From positions 4,110,001-4,174,000 of the forward strand of contig NZ_CP053562.1 in the NCBI RefSeq assembly GCF_002085925.2: a stretch of DNA of 64,000 nucleotides. Direction: 5' to 3'. Under the pieces are notes generated by a model that was not told the DNA's origin, did no database searches, and saw only the letters and a list, made by a program, of their open reading frames with translations. A program made the position numbers and the translations under genes. Shown piece by piece: positions 41,166-48,445 of this stretch. Source of the stretch: Thioclava electrotropha. GTDB lineage: Bacteria; Pseudomonadota; Alphaproteobacteria; Rhodobacterales; Rhodobacteraceae. Numbering within the stretch: position 1 is the first letter of the stretch; each line of letters starts with the position of its first letter.

Positions 41166-42227
41166 TCAGTTGGTTTCGAGCTTCTGCTCAGCCTCGGATT
41201 TCGGATCCGGCAGGCTGTCGGTCAGCACCAAAGCCCAGAGCAGCAGCGGAATCGCCACGATCCCGCCCAGCGGCCCCCAGAGCCAGATCCCGAAGGTCAG
41301 CGACAGGAAGACCAGAAGCGGATTGAGCCGCATCTGCCGCCCGATCGCGGCCGGGGTCACGAATTGCGCCTCGGTCGCGTTGAGCATCACGTAGATAAGC
41401 GGCGGCAGGATCACCCGGATCCCGTCGAACGTCGCCACGCCTGCAAATCCCAGCGCGATAATCAGCGCCGCGGGGCCGAGATAGAGAATGTAGTTGATCA
41501 GGAAGGCCACCAGCCCCCAGAGCGGCGCATTCGGCAACCCGATCAGCTGCATCGCGACGCCCACCGCCAGCCCGAGACCGCCATTCACCACCGTGATCGT
41601 GAGGAAATAACGCGACACCCGGGTCTCCGCCTTGCGCAGCCGCGCAGCGGTTGCGCCGCGGCTCGCCGGCTCCGCGAGGTGCTTCGCGATCCAGTTGTAA
41701 ATCTCGGTCCGCGAGAGCTGGAAGAAGAACAGCGCCCCGATATAGATCAGCCCCTGCGCAATGATGGCCGGGGCGAGCATGACGAGATCCTTGGCGTCCG
41801 GCACGGCGCTCTTGTCGCCATTGCCACCGCCATCCTGCGCGGCATCCTTCGCCGGGGTGATCGCATCGCTCACCTCCTTCGAGGCGTCCTGAATGCCTTG
41901 GAACATGTGACGCATATGAATGATGGTGGAACGCATGTCGTCCATCACCTTCGGTGCCTGACGCATCAGCTCCGCGATCACCGGCTGGATCACGAGAACC
42001 AGCAACACGGCGATCATCAGAGAGATAACGAGCGAGGTAAGTGCCCCCCAGACAGGCGACAGACCTCTTTTCTCCCATGCATCGGAAATCGGTGAAAGCA
42101 CGATCCCAACGACGAGCGCGAGCACGACGGGGGCAAGCAAGCTTTCCACCTGGCTAAGCGCAGCCACGACAGCGATTACAGCGATCACGATCATGGCGAT
42201 GCGCGACAGGGTCTCCAGGCGATGCAT
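41166..42227 (-). CDS. AI-2E family transporter/permease
   Basis: A 353-residue membrane protein of the AI-2 exporter/PerM family with about eight TMs. N-terminal pair (IAMIVIAVIAVVAALSQVESLLAPVVLALVVG), a long soluble helical loop (about 95-150), then GLAVGVAMQLIGLPNAPLWGLVAFLINYI, the most conserved family stretch. Substrate not established for most members. It has an exact EcfG promoter and converges on the PLD gene. Confidence 0.9.
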   Translation of the reverse strand: MHRLETLSRIAMIVIAVIAVVAALSQVESLLAPVVLALVVGIVLSPISDAWEKRGLSPVWGALTSLVISLMIAVLLVLVIQPVIAELMRQAPKVMDDMRSTIIHMRHMFQGIQDASKEVSDAITPAKDAAQDGGGNGDKSAVPDAKDLVMLAPAIIAQGLIYIGALFFFQLSRTEIYNWIAKHLAEPASRGATAARLRKAETRVSRYFLTITVVNGGLGLAVGVAMQLIGLPNAPLWGLVAFLINYILYLGPAALIIALGFAGVATFDGIRVILPPLIYVMLNATEAQFVTPAAIGRQMRLNPLLVFLSLTFGIWLWGPLGGIVAIPLLLWALVLTDSLPDPKSEAEQKLETN

Positions 42228-42262
42228 TTCGAGAATTACTTCCCTCTTGGGTTTCGCGAGCT

Positions 42263-42288
42263 AACGCCGCTGGAGCCCCCGCAGTTCC
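42263..42288 (-). promoter_or_regulatory. EcfG promoter of AI-2E family gene
   Basis: On the minus strand GGAAC (42288-42284), 17-base spacer, CGTT (42266-42263), 36 bases before the ATG at 42227. Exact consensus. Confidence 0.75.
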
Positions 42289-42312
42289 CGAGTTTTTGCG
42301 CCCTCACACACA

Positions 42313-42337
42313 GGAACATCGCCCCCGGCGAAACGTT
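42313..42337 (+). promoter_or_regulatory. EcfG promoter of csbD-like gene
   Basis: GGAAC (42313-42317), 16-base spacer, CGTT (42334-42337), 49 bases before the ATG at 42386. Exact consensus, back to back with the AI-2E promoter. Confidence 0.8.
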
Positions 42338-42385
42338 GATGGACGACGCCGAGACCCGCGTCTTCATCTTGAAAGGAGTGACGCC

Positions 42386-42583
42386 ATGAATTGGGATCAG
42401 ATTAAAGGCAGCTGGAAAGAAATGAAGGGCAAGGCCCGCGAGAACTGGGGCGAGTTGACCGATGACGAACTTGAGGAGGCGGCAGGCCATCGCGAGCAGA
42501 TGGTCGGCCTGATCCAGAAGAAATACGGCAAGACGAAAGAGGATGCCGAGCGCGAAGTCGACACCTGGTCGAGCTCGGTCTGA
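42386..42583 (+). CDS. CsbD-family stress protein
   Basis: A 65-residue CsbD-like protein: MNWDQIKGSWKEMKGKARENW followed by LTDDELEEAAGHREQMVGLIQKKYG. Small, highly charged and probably partly disordered; function unknown but a classical stress-regulon member. GAAAGGAG is placed 7 bases before the ATG; the frame is open to 42296 but that start lies before the promoter. Confidence 0.92.
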   Translation: MNWDQIKGSWKEMKGKARENWGELTDDELEEAAGHREQMVGLIQKKYGKTKEDAEREVDTWSSSV

Positions 42584-42593
42584 TCTTCGGAAT

Positions 42594-42609
42594 TAGACCC
42601 TATTCCAGC
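42594..42609 (+). repeat. Copy 1 of recurring TAGACCCTATTCCAGC element
   Basis: A 16-bp sequence repeated exactly at 50406-50421. Its core AATTAGACCCTATT also occurs on the minus strand at 60155-60142. Here it lies 10 bases after the csbD-like stop. Confidence 0.7.
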
Positions 42610-42622
42610 GTAAAACAGTATA

Positions 42623-42660
42623 AACCGGCGTCGCAGAGATTGCGGCGCCGGTTCTCTTTT
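42623..42660 (+). terminator. Terminator of csbD-like gene
   Basis: AACCGGCG (42623-42630) pairs with CGCCGGTT (42646-42653), with further CGCA/TGCG pairing inside, followed by CTCTTTT. Confidence 0.8.
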
Positions 42661-42702
42661 GCGGGTCGGTCACGCGCAGCGAGCGCCATGAGCCGCCAAA
42701 CA

Positions 42703-42731
42703 AAAAGGCCGGGCACGAGGCCCGGCCTTTT
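42703..42731 (-). terminator. Terminator of the DUF3618 operon
   Basis: AAAAGGCCGGGC (42703-42714) pairs perfectly with GCCCGGCCTTTT (42720-42731). On the minus strand the hairpin ends in a T-run 22 bases after the DUF3618 stop. Confidence 0.88.
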
Positions 42732-42753
42732 CCAATCAGATCCACCGATCGGA

Positions 42754-43950
42754 TCAGTGGGTGGTTTTCGGCGCCGACGAGGACGTCGGGTTGGTCGAGG
42801 ACGCGCTCGACGTGGACGAGGAGGAGGACGACGAATGGTTCGCCTTCACCTTCTCGGCCGCCTCGTGGGTCTTCGCCTCAGCCTTGGACGCGACCTCTTC
42901 AGCCTTGGACTTCGCGGCATCCTTGGCCTCTTCGGCCCCGGCGCGCACTTCCTCTTCGCCTTTTTGCAGCGACTGGCCGACGTCGCGCAGCGCGCGGTTG
43001 GCTTCCTGAGCAAGCTGGCGCGAAAGGCGGTCGATCAGCTGCTCGCCTGCGGCCATCGCCTGATCGCCGAAGTCACGTGCAGCACTGCGTGCCTCGTCAC
43101 CGGCCGAGCTCATCACCGAGCGCGCGGTCCGCTTCAGCTCGTCGTTGAACTGATCGGCAACCTTGCCCGCACGGCGCTTCTCGTCGCGGTAAAGGCGCTC
43201 GGCCTCGTCGAACAGACGGTTCGCACGCGGTCCGAAGCTGCGGCGGCTGACATTGACGTCCGGCTTGGGCACCGCGTTGAAGATCGCGGCACCGATGGCG
43301 AAGCCGATAGCGGCGGCGATCAGCGGGTGATCCTTGACCATCTGTTTGCTGGTCGTACCGGCTTGGGTCGCACCGTCCTGTAGGCGAATCCGGGCGGAAT
43401 AGGCTCTTTCGCGGGCCCGCACCACGCGGTCGCGCGCATCCTCATTGAGGTCGCTCAGACCCGAGGACAGCGAGCCGCGCAGGTCGCTCGCGAATTTCTG
43501 CATCACCTCGGAGCGCTCCTTGACGAAGTCACGCGCCTTGTCGGTCGAGCTGCGCTGCTCGGCCTCGAGATCTTCGAGACGCACCGACGCATCGTGGCGC
43601 AGCGTGTCGATCTCGTCGATCCAGCCATCGGCGCCCGCTTCGCTCGGCATCACGAGCGGATCGGCATCGGCGACAAGATCCTCTTGCTCAACGGTGTCCG
43701 AGTTGCGCTGGCGCAGCAGGAACCAAGCGATACCGGCACCCGCGAGGGCGAAGGCCACCGGGTTCTTGCGCACGGCCTGTTCGGCACTGCGCGCAGCCGG
43801 CGCCGCATAGTCGCGCACGACTTGCGAAACTTGATCGGAGAGATAGTCCGGCGCGATGCGGCCGGTCAGATCGCCGAGCGTCGATGCGAGATCGGCACGG
43901 TCCTGGCGCAGACGGTTCTCGATTTCCTCAATGGTTTTCTTCTCGGTCAT
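42754..43950 (-). CDS. DUF3618-domain membrane-associated stress protein
   Basis: A 398-residue protein. N-terminal DUF3618 region (about 1-85: TIEEIENRLRQDRADLASTLGDL, then a short TM at FALAGAGIAWFLL). The middle is helical and charged with a second TM (HPLIAAAIGFAIGAAIFNAV). The C-terminal third is Ala/Glu/Lys-rich, like LEA proteins (EEAKDAAKSKAEEVASKAEA), and ends in a Ser/Thr run. Probably a membrane-tethered desiccation or envelope protectant; inferred. ATG overlaps the holin-like stop by 4 bases. Confidence 0.82.
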   Translation of the reverse strand: MTEKKTIEEIENRLRQDRADLASTLGDLTGRIAPDYLSDQVSQVVRDYAAPAARSAEQAVRKNPVAFALAGAGIAWFLLRQRNSDTVEQEDLVADADPLVMPSEAGADGWIDEIDTLRHDASVRLEDLEAEQRSSTDKARDFVKERSEVMQKFASDLRGSLSSGLSDLNEDARDRVVRARERAYSARIRLQDGATQAGTTSKQMVKDHPLIAAAIGFAIGAAIFNAVPKPDVNVSRRSFGPRANRLFDEAERLYRDEKRRAGKVADQFNDELKRTARSVMSSAGDEARSAARDFGDQAMAAGEQLIDRLSRQLAQEANRALRDVGQSLQKGEEEVRAGAEEAKDAAKSKAEEVASKAEAKTHEAAEKVKANHSSSSSSSTSSASSTNPTSSSAPKTTH

Positions 43951-44366
43951 TTGAAGCTCTCCTTAAGCGCCTGCGCGTCAGCAGACAGGTTTTCCTTGAG
44001 ACGGGTGGGTGGGCTCGACACTTTGCGCAGCTTCGATGCGGCAATCAGCGCCGCGATGATGCCGAGGATCAGAAGCACCACGCCGACGATCAACGTCGCG
44101 GGGCCCCGGTCGAGGCCGGCCCATTCCAGCCCGTAGATGGCGGATTGCGTCAGGGGGAAGATCGCACCGAGCGCGAAAACCAGGGCGACCGCGCCGAGAA
44201 TGACGGCATTGCGCGCAAGACCAGCCCGATGGGCAGCTTCAGCGCGCACCAATTCCGCCTCGGTCCGTGCGATCTCGCGCGTCTGCTCGATCACCCGGTT
44301 CAGCAAATCGGTCACCGTTCCTCGGCCCTCGTGGCCGTCAGGTTCTTCGGTCTCGTGGTAACTCAT
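43947..44366 (-). CDS. Phage holin-family (DUF1469/YqjE-like) membrane protein
   Basis: A 139-residue protein: an amphipathic N-terminal helix (TVTDLLNRVIEQTREIARTEAELVRAEAA), two TMs (NAVILGAVALVFALGAIFPL; ATLIVGVVLLILGIIAALIA), and a basic tail. Matches the actinobacterial/proteobacterial holin superfamily III (YqjE), which is chromosomal and stress linked, not a phage gene. Leads a two-gene unit with the DUF3618 gene under an EcfG promoter. Confidence 0.85.
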   Translation of the reverse strand: MSYHETEEPDGHEGRGTVTDLLNRVIEQTREIARTEAELVRAEAAHRAGLARNAVILGAVALVFALGAIFPLTQSAIYGLEWAGLDRGPATLIVGVVLLILGIIAALIAASKLRKVSSPPTRLKENLSADAQALKESFK

Positions 44367-44416
44367 CGACCTCTCCCAAACATGTCACGGCCTCTTGCCG
44401 CGATTTCTGTGGTTCC

Positions 44417-44441
44417 AACGCGGGTTGGGGAATGCGGTTCC
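44417..44441 (-). promoter_or_regulatory. EcfG promoter of holin-like/DUF3618 operon
   Basis: On the minus strand GGAAC (44441-44437), 16-base spacer, CGTT (44420-44417), 51 bases before the ATG at 44366. Exact consensus. Confidence 0.78.
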
Positions 44442-44475
44442 TTGAGGCTCTCCGCAGCCGCCCCCCTTGATTTCG

Positions 44476-44670
44476 TCACTTCGAGGCGCGCGGCCCGGCC
44501 ACCAGCCAGATCAGGAAACCGATCAGCGGCAGGAAGAAGACGAGAAGCGCCCAGAGCACTTTCTTGCCGGTGCTGGAATTCGACCCGACGATCGAGACCA
44601 GCGCCCAGATATCAAGTGCGAGAAGTAAGATACCCCAAAAGCCGCCGAGGCCCGTCATATTCATTTCCAT
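44476..44670 (-). CDS. Small PLDc_N-domain membrane protein
   Basis: A 64-residue protein with two TMs: FWGILLLALDIWALVSIVGS and VLWALLVFFLPLIGFLIWLV, ending GPRASK. This is the phospholipase D nuclease N-terminal (PLDc_N) module standing alone. GGGAGATGGGGAC precedes the ATG. Function unknown; it belongs to the EcfG-controlled set by its promoter. Confidence 0.85.
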   Translation of the reverse strand: MEMNMTGLGGFWGILLLALDIWALVSIVGSNSSTGKKVLWALLVFFLPLIGFLIWLVAGPRASK

Positions 44671-44712
44671 GTCCCCATCTCCCTTTTTCGTGAGGTTGTG
44701 AATCGCCGCCCA

Positions 44713-44737
44713 AACGCCGGAAAGCGCACGATGTTCC
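44713..44737 (-). promoter_or_regulatory. EcfG promoter of PLDc_N gene
   Basis: On the minus strand GGAAC (44737-44733), 16-base spacer, CGTT (44716-44713), 43 bases before the ATG at 44670. Exact consensus. Confidence 0.8.
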
Positions 44738-44761
44738 GCGAATTTGCTGACTCAGGGTAAT

Positions 44762-44786
44762 GGAACTTTCGGGAAAACGGCACGTT
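44762..44786 (+). promoter_or_regulatory. EcfG promoter of DUF1328 gene
   Basis: GGAAC (44762-44766), 16-base spacer, CGTT (44783-44786), 61 bases before the ATG at 44848. Exact consensus, divergent from the PLDc_N promoter. Confidence 0.8.
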
Positions 44787-44847
44787 TGGATGTCATGAAA
44801 GCGCAGCACTCAGCGCTAATGTACGCAACATCCGAAGGAGAATACCC

Positions 44848-45021
44848 ATGCTTGGTTGGGCTTTGACCTTTCTCGTTATCGCGCTGATTGCCGCGGCGCT
44901 CGGTTTTGGCGGCATCGCAGGCGCATCTGCCGGGATCGCACAGATCCTCTTCGTGGTCTTCCTGATCCTGTTCGTGGTGGCCATGGTCGCCCGGGCGGTA
45001 AAAGGCAAACCGCCGGTATAA
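44848..45021 (+). CDS. DUF1328 small membrane protein
   Basis: A 57-residue, two-TM peptide ([20 protein letters not shown] and [20 protein letters not shown]) typical of DUF1328/YtjA. AAGGAG lies 8 bases before the ATG. Family members are strongly induced by stress but have no known activity. Followed by a terminator. Confidence 0.92.
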   Translation: MLGWALTFLVIALIAAALGFGGIAGASAGIAQILFVVFLILFVVAMVARAVKGKPPV

Positions 45022-45045
45022 GTGCGAAGACGCTATGAATTTTCG

Positions 45046-45073
45046 AGGCCGCTCCCGCCGGGGCGGCCTTTTT
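45046..45073 (+). terminator. Terminator of DUF1328 gene
   Basis: AGGCCGCTCC (45046-45055) pairs with GGGGCGGCCT (45060-45069) with one T-G wobble, then TTTTT. It abuts the stop of the converging TetR gene. Confidence 0.85.
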
Positions 45074-45735
45074 CATGCGTCGGGGGCGGTCTTGCCACGC
45101 GCCTGCACCAGCATCGCATCCAGATTGTCTGCGACGACCCAGGAAATCTGCGCAACCTCCGCCGAGCCTATCTCCGACCATCCCATCTTGCGACGCACGA
45201 CCTCCGCGCCGAGCCGGAAATAAAGCACTTGGCCGATCATCGCGAAAACCCGCAGCGCGCTCTCCGGATCGTCCTCCGACGCCCCGCTCGCCCGGGCCCA
45301 CAGCGCCAGCAGACGCCCATGCACGATCGAAATCAGACGGTCATAGAGAATATCGAGCGTCTCGCCCCCTTCGGTCACTTCGCGCATCACGAAGCCGATC
45401 ATCGAGGCCGCATCCGGCTGCGTAAGGATGCGCGAGATCATCGCCTCCATCAGCGTCTTGAGCTCCGCTTCCGCCGCCTCGGGCGACAGCGCCTCCGGGG
45501 GTCCAAGAGGCCGCATCACCTCTTCCATGCGCCGCACGAATTCCAACGCGCAGGCGCGGCGTAGCCCTTCCTTGCCTTGGAAATGGTAGGAAATCGCGGC
45601 GACATTCGCGCCCGCCGCCTCGGCCAGTTCCCGCGTCGAGGTGGCCGCGAAGCCTTTCGTCCCGAACAGGCGCATCCCGGCTTCGATCAGGGCGCGCGCG
45701 GTGCGATCACGGGCGGGCGGCTGTGTCTGGGTCAT
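45073..45735 (-). CDS. TetR-family regulator (CecR-like, DUF1956 C-terminal)
   Basis: A 220-residue TetR regulator: N-terminal helix-turn-helix (TARALIEAGMRLFGTKGFAATSTRELAEAAGANVAAISYHFQGKEGL) and a C-terminal domain with DAASMIGFVMREVTEGG resembling the CerR/CecR (DUF1956) group. An in-frame ATG at 45774 would add 13 residues; neither start has a clear ribosome-binding site. CecR proteins often control efflux or outer-membrane genes; MipA follows upstream on the same strand. Confidence 0.88.
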   Translation of the reverse strand: MTQTQPPARDRTARALIEAGMRLFGTKGFAATSTRELAEAAGANVAAISYHFQGKEGLRRACALEFVRRMEEVMRPLGPPEALSPEAAEAELKTLMEAMISRILTQPDAASMIGFVMREVTEGGETLDILYDRLISIVHGRLLALWARASGASEDDPESALRVFAMIGQVLYFRLGAEVVRRKMGWSEIGSAEVAQISWVVADNLDAMLVQARGKTAPDA

Positions 45736-45796
45736 CGGCGCATCACGTCTGGAGAGGAAATCTGCCGCCAACATGCGCGGCGCGGCGCGAAAAAAA

Positions 45797-45830
45797 AAGC
45801 AAGCCGCACGGGCGACCCATGCGGCTTGGC
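45797..45830 (-). terminator. Terminator of mipA-like gene
   Basis: AAGCCGCA (45801-45808) pairs with TGCGGCTT (45820-45827); on the minus strand the stem is followed by GCTTTTTTTTT. Confidence 0.85.
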
Positions 45831-45861
45831 TTTACGTGTCTCTTAGGAAGCTTTGTCCCGA

Positions 45862-46641
45862 TCAGAACGGGAAGCTCACCCGGCGGGTCAGCATCAGCGA
45901 GACCGAGCTTTGCTCGCGCGAGCCTTGCTGCACGATCGGGCTGTCCGCCGCATCGCCCTGCAGGCGATCGTAGTTCAGCTTGCCTTCGACCGCCCAGTCA
46001 TTGCCCAGCTGATAGGTCGCGGACAGTTCCAGACCGGTCGAGACGAGGCCGCCATCGGGCGAATAGGCCGCCAGACCGCTCGCCGTGGATTCCGACGGGC
46101 TGATGCCGAAATAGGTGCGGTTGTAGAGGCCCGAGCCATAGAAGACGCGCGGCCCGATGCTCAGCTTGAAATTGTCGGTCTTGATCGGCTTCCAATCGGC
46201 GCCGATTTCAGCGACCACGGCGTTATGCCCGACCACGCCATAGCGCATATCGGCAAAAGCACCCCATTGCGGCGCCTGATAGCCAAGCCCGAGACCCAGT
46301 TCGAGCGACGTGGTGACGTCGTCGAGACCCGCGATCTCGGAATAATCGCTCGAATTACGACCGCCGACGAGACGGAAGGAGCCATGCACGTTCGGGCCCA
46401 GCTTTTCGTAATTCGGATCGTTCGAACCGAAGCGCATCCCCTGCAGCGAGAAGCTGTTGAGCTTCACCTTCGCGGTGGGGCTGGTGTCGTAATGATCCGC
46501 GCCGAAATAGGACGGGGCATAGCGTGCGCCCGCGCCGATGGTGAAGGTCACGCCACTTTCTGCCTGCGCGCTCGCGGCGGTGCAGACAGCAGCGACCGCG
46601 ATTGCGGCGCTTGCGGAAAGTTGGCGGATGACTTTTGCCAT
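45862..46641 (-). CDS. MipA/OmpV-family outer-membrane protein
   Basis: A 259-residue outer-membrane beta-barrel protein. Signal peptide (MAKVIRQLSASAAIAVAAVCTAASAQA), then alternating beta-strand pattern with GAGARYAPSYFGADHY, the MipA/OmpV entry motif, and a C-terminal aromatic residue (RRVSFPF). MipA proteins scaffold murein enzymes or modulate the envelope; the exact role here is unknown. The start at 46641 has GGGAG 7 bases upstream; an in-frame ATG at 46677 would place 12 extra residues before the signal peptide. Confidence 0.88.
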   Translation of the reverse strand: MAKVIRQLSASAAIAVAAVCTAASAQAESGVTFTIGAGARYAPSYFGADHYDTSPTAKVKLNSFSLQGMRFGSNDPNYEKLGPNVHGSFRLVGGRNSSDYSEIAGLDDVTTSLELGLGLGYQAPQWGAFADMRYGVVGHNAVVAEIGADWKPIKTDNFKLSIGPRVFYGSGLYNRTYFGISPSESTASGLAAYSPDGGLVSTGLELSATYQLGNDWAVEGKLNYDRLQGDAADSPIVQQGSREQSSVSLMLTRRVSFPF

Positions 46642-46730
46642 GATGGCGCTCCCGAAAAAATGTACCGATTTGCGCAAACACTGCCAATTGACGGCGAAAA
46701 ACGCAATCCGCTGGCGCAGATTGGTTCAGA

Positions 46731-48365
46731 TTAGCGGCGCTTATACCACGGCTGGGCGATTTCCTCGATCCCTGTTGGCTGATCCTGCTCCACTTCACGC
46801 CAGACCGTGCCGTCGACCGGGGCCACCGTCGCGTCGCGGCCTTGGGTAAAACTCTGGTCGCGCACGATCATCCGGTAGGCCGCGTTGAGCGCATCGGCAC
46901 GCTCTGGCGAGGGCAGGATCAGCGGGCCGATATCCTCGGCCAAAGCCGCCTCTTTCTCGGGCGGCAGCTTTCCCGCCTCGAGCCACTCCTCGATGAGCTC
47001 GGCATTGGCGCGGAACTCGTCCCCGGCCCCGTTGGTGCGCAGGTAATGGGCGTAATCGCCGCTGCCATCGGCGCGCACCCGGTCAGGCGTGCCAGCCAGC
47101 CCCTTCTGCGTCCAGTGATACCAGCCGCCGCGATAGGCGTCCTTGCCCAGCTTGCGCGCGAAGGCGAAGGTGGAATCGTCGTTCACGCCCAGCGTGCCAT
47201 GACAGCCGACGCAGAACACAGTTTCCTCGAAGCTCTGCGGGCGCAGATCGCCCGTCGCATCCTCGATGAAACCCTGCAGCCGCCAGCCGAACGTATTGGG
47301 GACACCGGTTTCGGAACTGCCGAAGAACTGCTTGGTGCGGTCAGGAAAGGCGCTGTCTTCCTTCAACTCGGCCAGCGCGGTCTCTTCCAGATCGGCATAG
47401 CTCTCCCAATCCGTCTTGACCATGTAGCGCAGCTCTTTCAGCCGCGCGGCCAGTTCGATGCCCTCGGGCGTCGGGTCGATATAGCGCACGGAATGGACGA
47501 ATTCCGTGCCCTTGGGATAGAGCCCCGCGGCAAGCCGAGCGCCTTCGACACCCGCGCGCCCCGCCCAATGCATCGTGATCCCATCGAGCGGCGCGAAGGC
47601 GAATTTCACCACCTCCGCCTGCCCCATCACCCCGTCGCGGTCCAGATCGACGTCCATCGCGACCTCGTCGGTGGGCTCGATCGCGACATCCGCGCGGGTG
47701 ATCAGCGCCTGCACGATCGCGAGGTTGGTCTTGTAGACGCTGAGGTTCTCGACCCCGTCGGCACTCTGACGGAACGCCTCCGGCAGACGGATCATCACAT
47801 CATCGGTCGAGCCATTCGTCGGCCAGAACGTACCGGGCAGCGGCTGATAGGCGAAGGCGCGCCAGCCGGTCAGGCGACCATCGGGCCTGCGGTCGAACCC
47901 CTCCTCGTCGAAAGCGAATTGAACGTCAGGGATATAGCCGTCCCATTCGCCATTGCCGTTCGCGTCCCAGGCCTCTGGCGGATCGGCGAGCTTCGCGGCC
48001 AGGGCGATCCCGCCCGCCGCATCGTGGTAATTGTCCTGCCGCACATAGGCGCGGATCTCCGCGCTCTGGGTCGCAGCCACCGCGGCGCGGCGATCCACGA
48101 AGAGGTTGCGCCACGGGTTCTCGAGCGCAGGTCCCGGAAACGCGTATTCGGTCTGCAGATCGGCATCGCGCACATAATTGGGATGGCGCGGATAAGTGTG
48201 ACAGGTCTGGCAGGGGTTATGCACCTCGCCCGCCGCATCTTCTGTTTTGGTATAGCATTGCGGAGGAATATAGGCCGTCGGATTGCCCAGCACCGTGGTC
48301 TTCAGATCGACCGCCCCCGCCATCTTGGTCATGCTCAGCAGCGCCAGTATCGAAATCCGCAGCAT
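46731..48365 (-). CDS. Secreted di-heme c-type cytochrome-like protein
   Basis: A 544-residue exported protein with a short signal sequence (MLRISILALLSMTKMAGA) and two heme c attachment motifs, C52QTCH56 and C385VGCH389, separated by over 300 residues. Between them are Asp-rich loops, DANGNGEWDG and DVDLDRDGVMGQAE, that look like EF-hand-type Ca sites. I do not recognise the family by name; it is not a standard MauG or cytochrome c peroxidase. It lies 80 bases downstream of the PhoX-like gene, in the same direction, beyond a terminator. Confidence 0.75.
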   Translation of the reverse strand: MLRISILALLSMTKMAGAVDLKTTVLGNPTAYIPPQCYTKTEDAAGEVHNPCQTCHTYPRHPNYVRDADLQTEYAFPGPALENPWRNLFVDRRAAVAATQSAEIRAYVRQDNYHDAAGGIALAAKLADPPEAWDANGNGEWDGYIPDVQFAFDEEGFDRRPDGRLTGWRAFAYQPLPGTFWPTNGSTDDVMIRLPEAFRQSADGVENLSVYKTNLAIVQALITRADVAIEPTDEVAMDVDLDRDGVMGQAEVVKFAFAPLDGITMHWAGRAGVEGARLAAGLYPKGTEFVHSVRYIDPTPEGIELAARLKELRYMVKTDWESYADLEETALAELKEDSAFPDRTKQFFGSSETGVPNTFGWRLQGFIEDATGDLRPQSFEETVFCVGCHGTLGVNDDSTFAFARKLGKDAYRGGWYHWTQKGLAGTPDRVRADGSGDYAHYLRTNGAGDEFRANAELIEEWLEAGKLPPEKEAALAEDIGPLILPSPERADALNAAYRMIVRDQSFTQGRDATVAPVDGTVWREVEQDQPTGIEEIAQPWYKRR

Positions 48366-48388
48366 CCGTCAGTCCTCAGTCTTGAAAG

Positions 48389-48423
48389 AAAAGGCGAGGC
48401 CCGGGTCTCCGCCGGGCCTCGCC
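48389..48423 (-). terminator. Terminator of phoX-like gene
   Basis: GGCGAGGCCCGG (48393-48404) pairs perfectly with CCGGGCCTCGCC (48412-48423). On the minus strand it is followed by TTTTCTTTC. Confidence 0.85.
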
Positions 48424-48445
48424 AGAAATGTCTCGCGAGCGCCCG

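Noticed and set aside
43947-44366. Prophage signal from a holin-like gene
   Set aside because: The protein is of the chromosomal YqjE type, under an EcfG promoter, with no other phage gene nearby.
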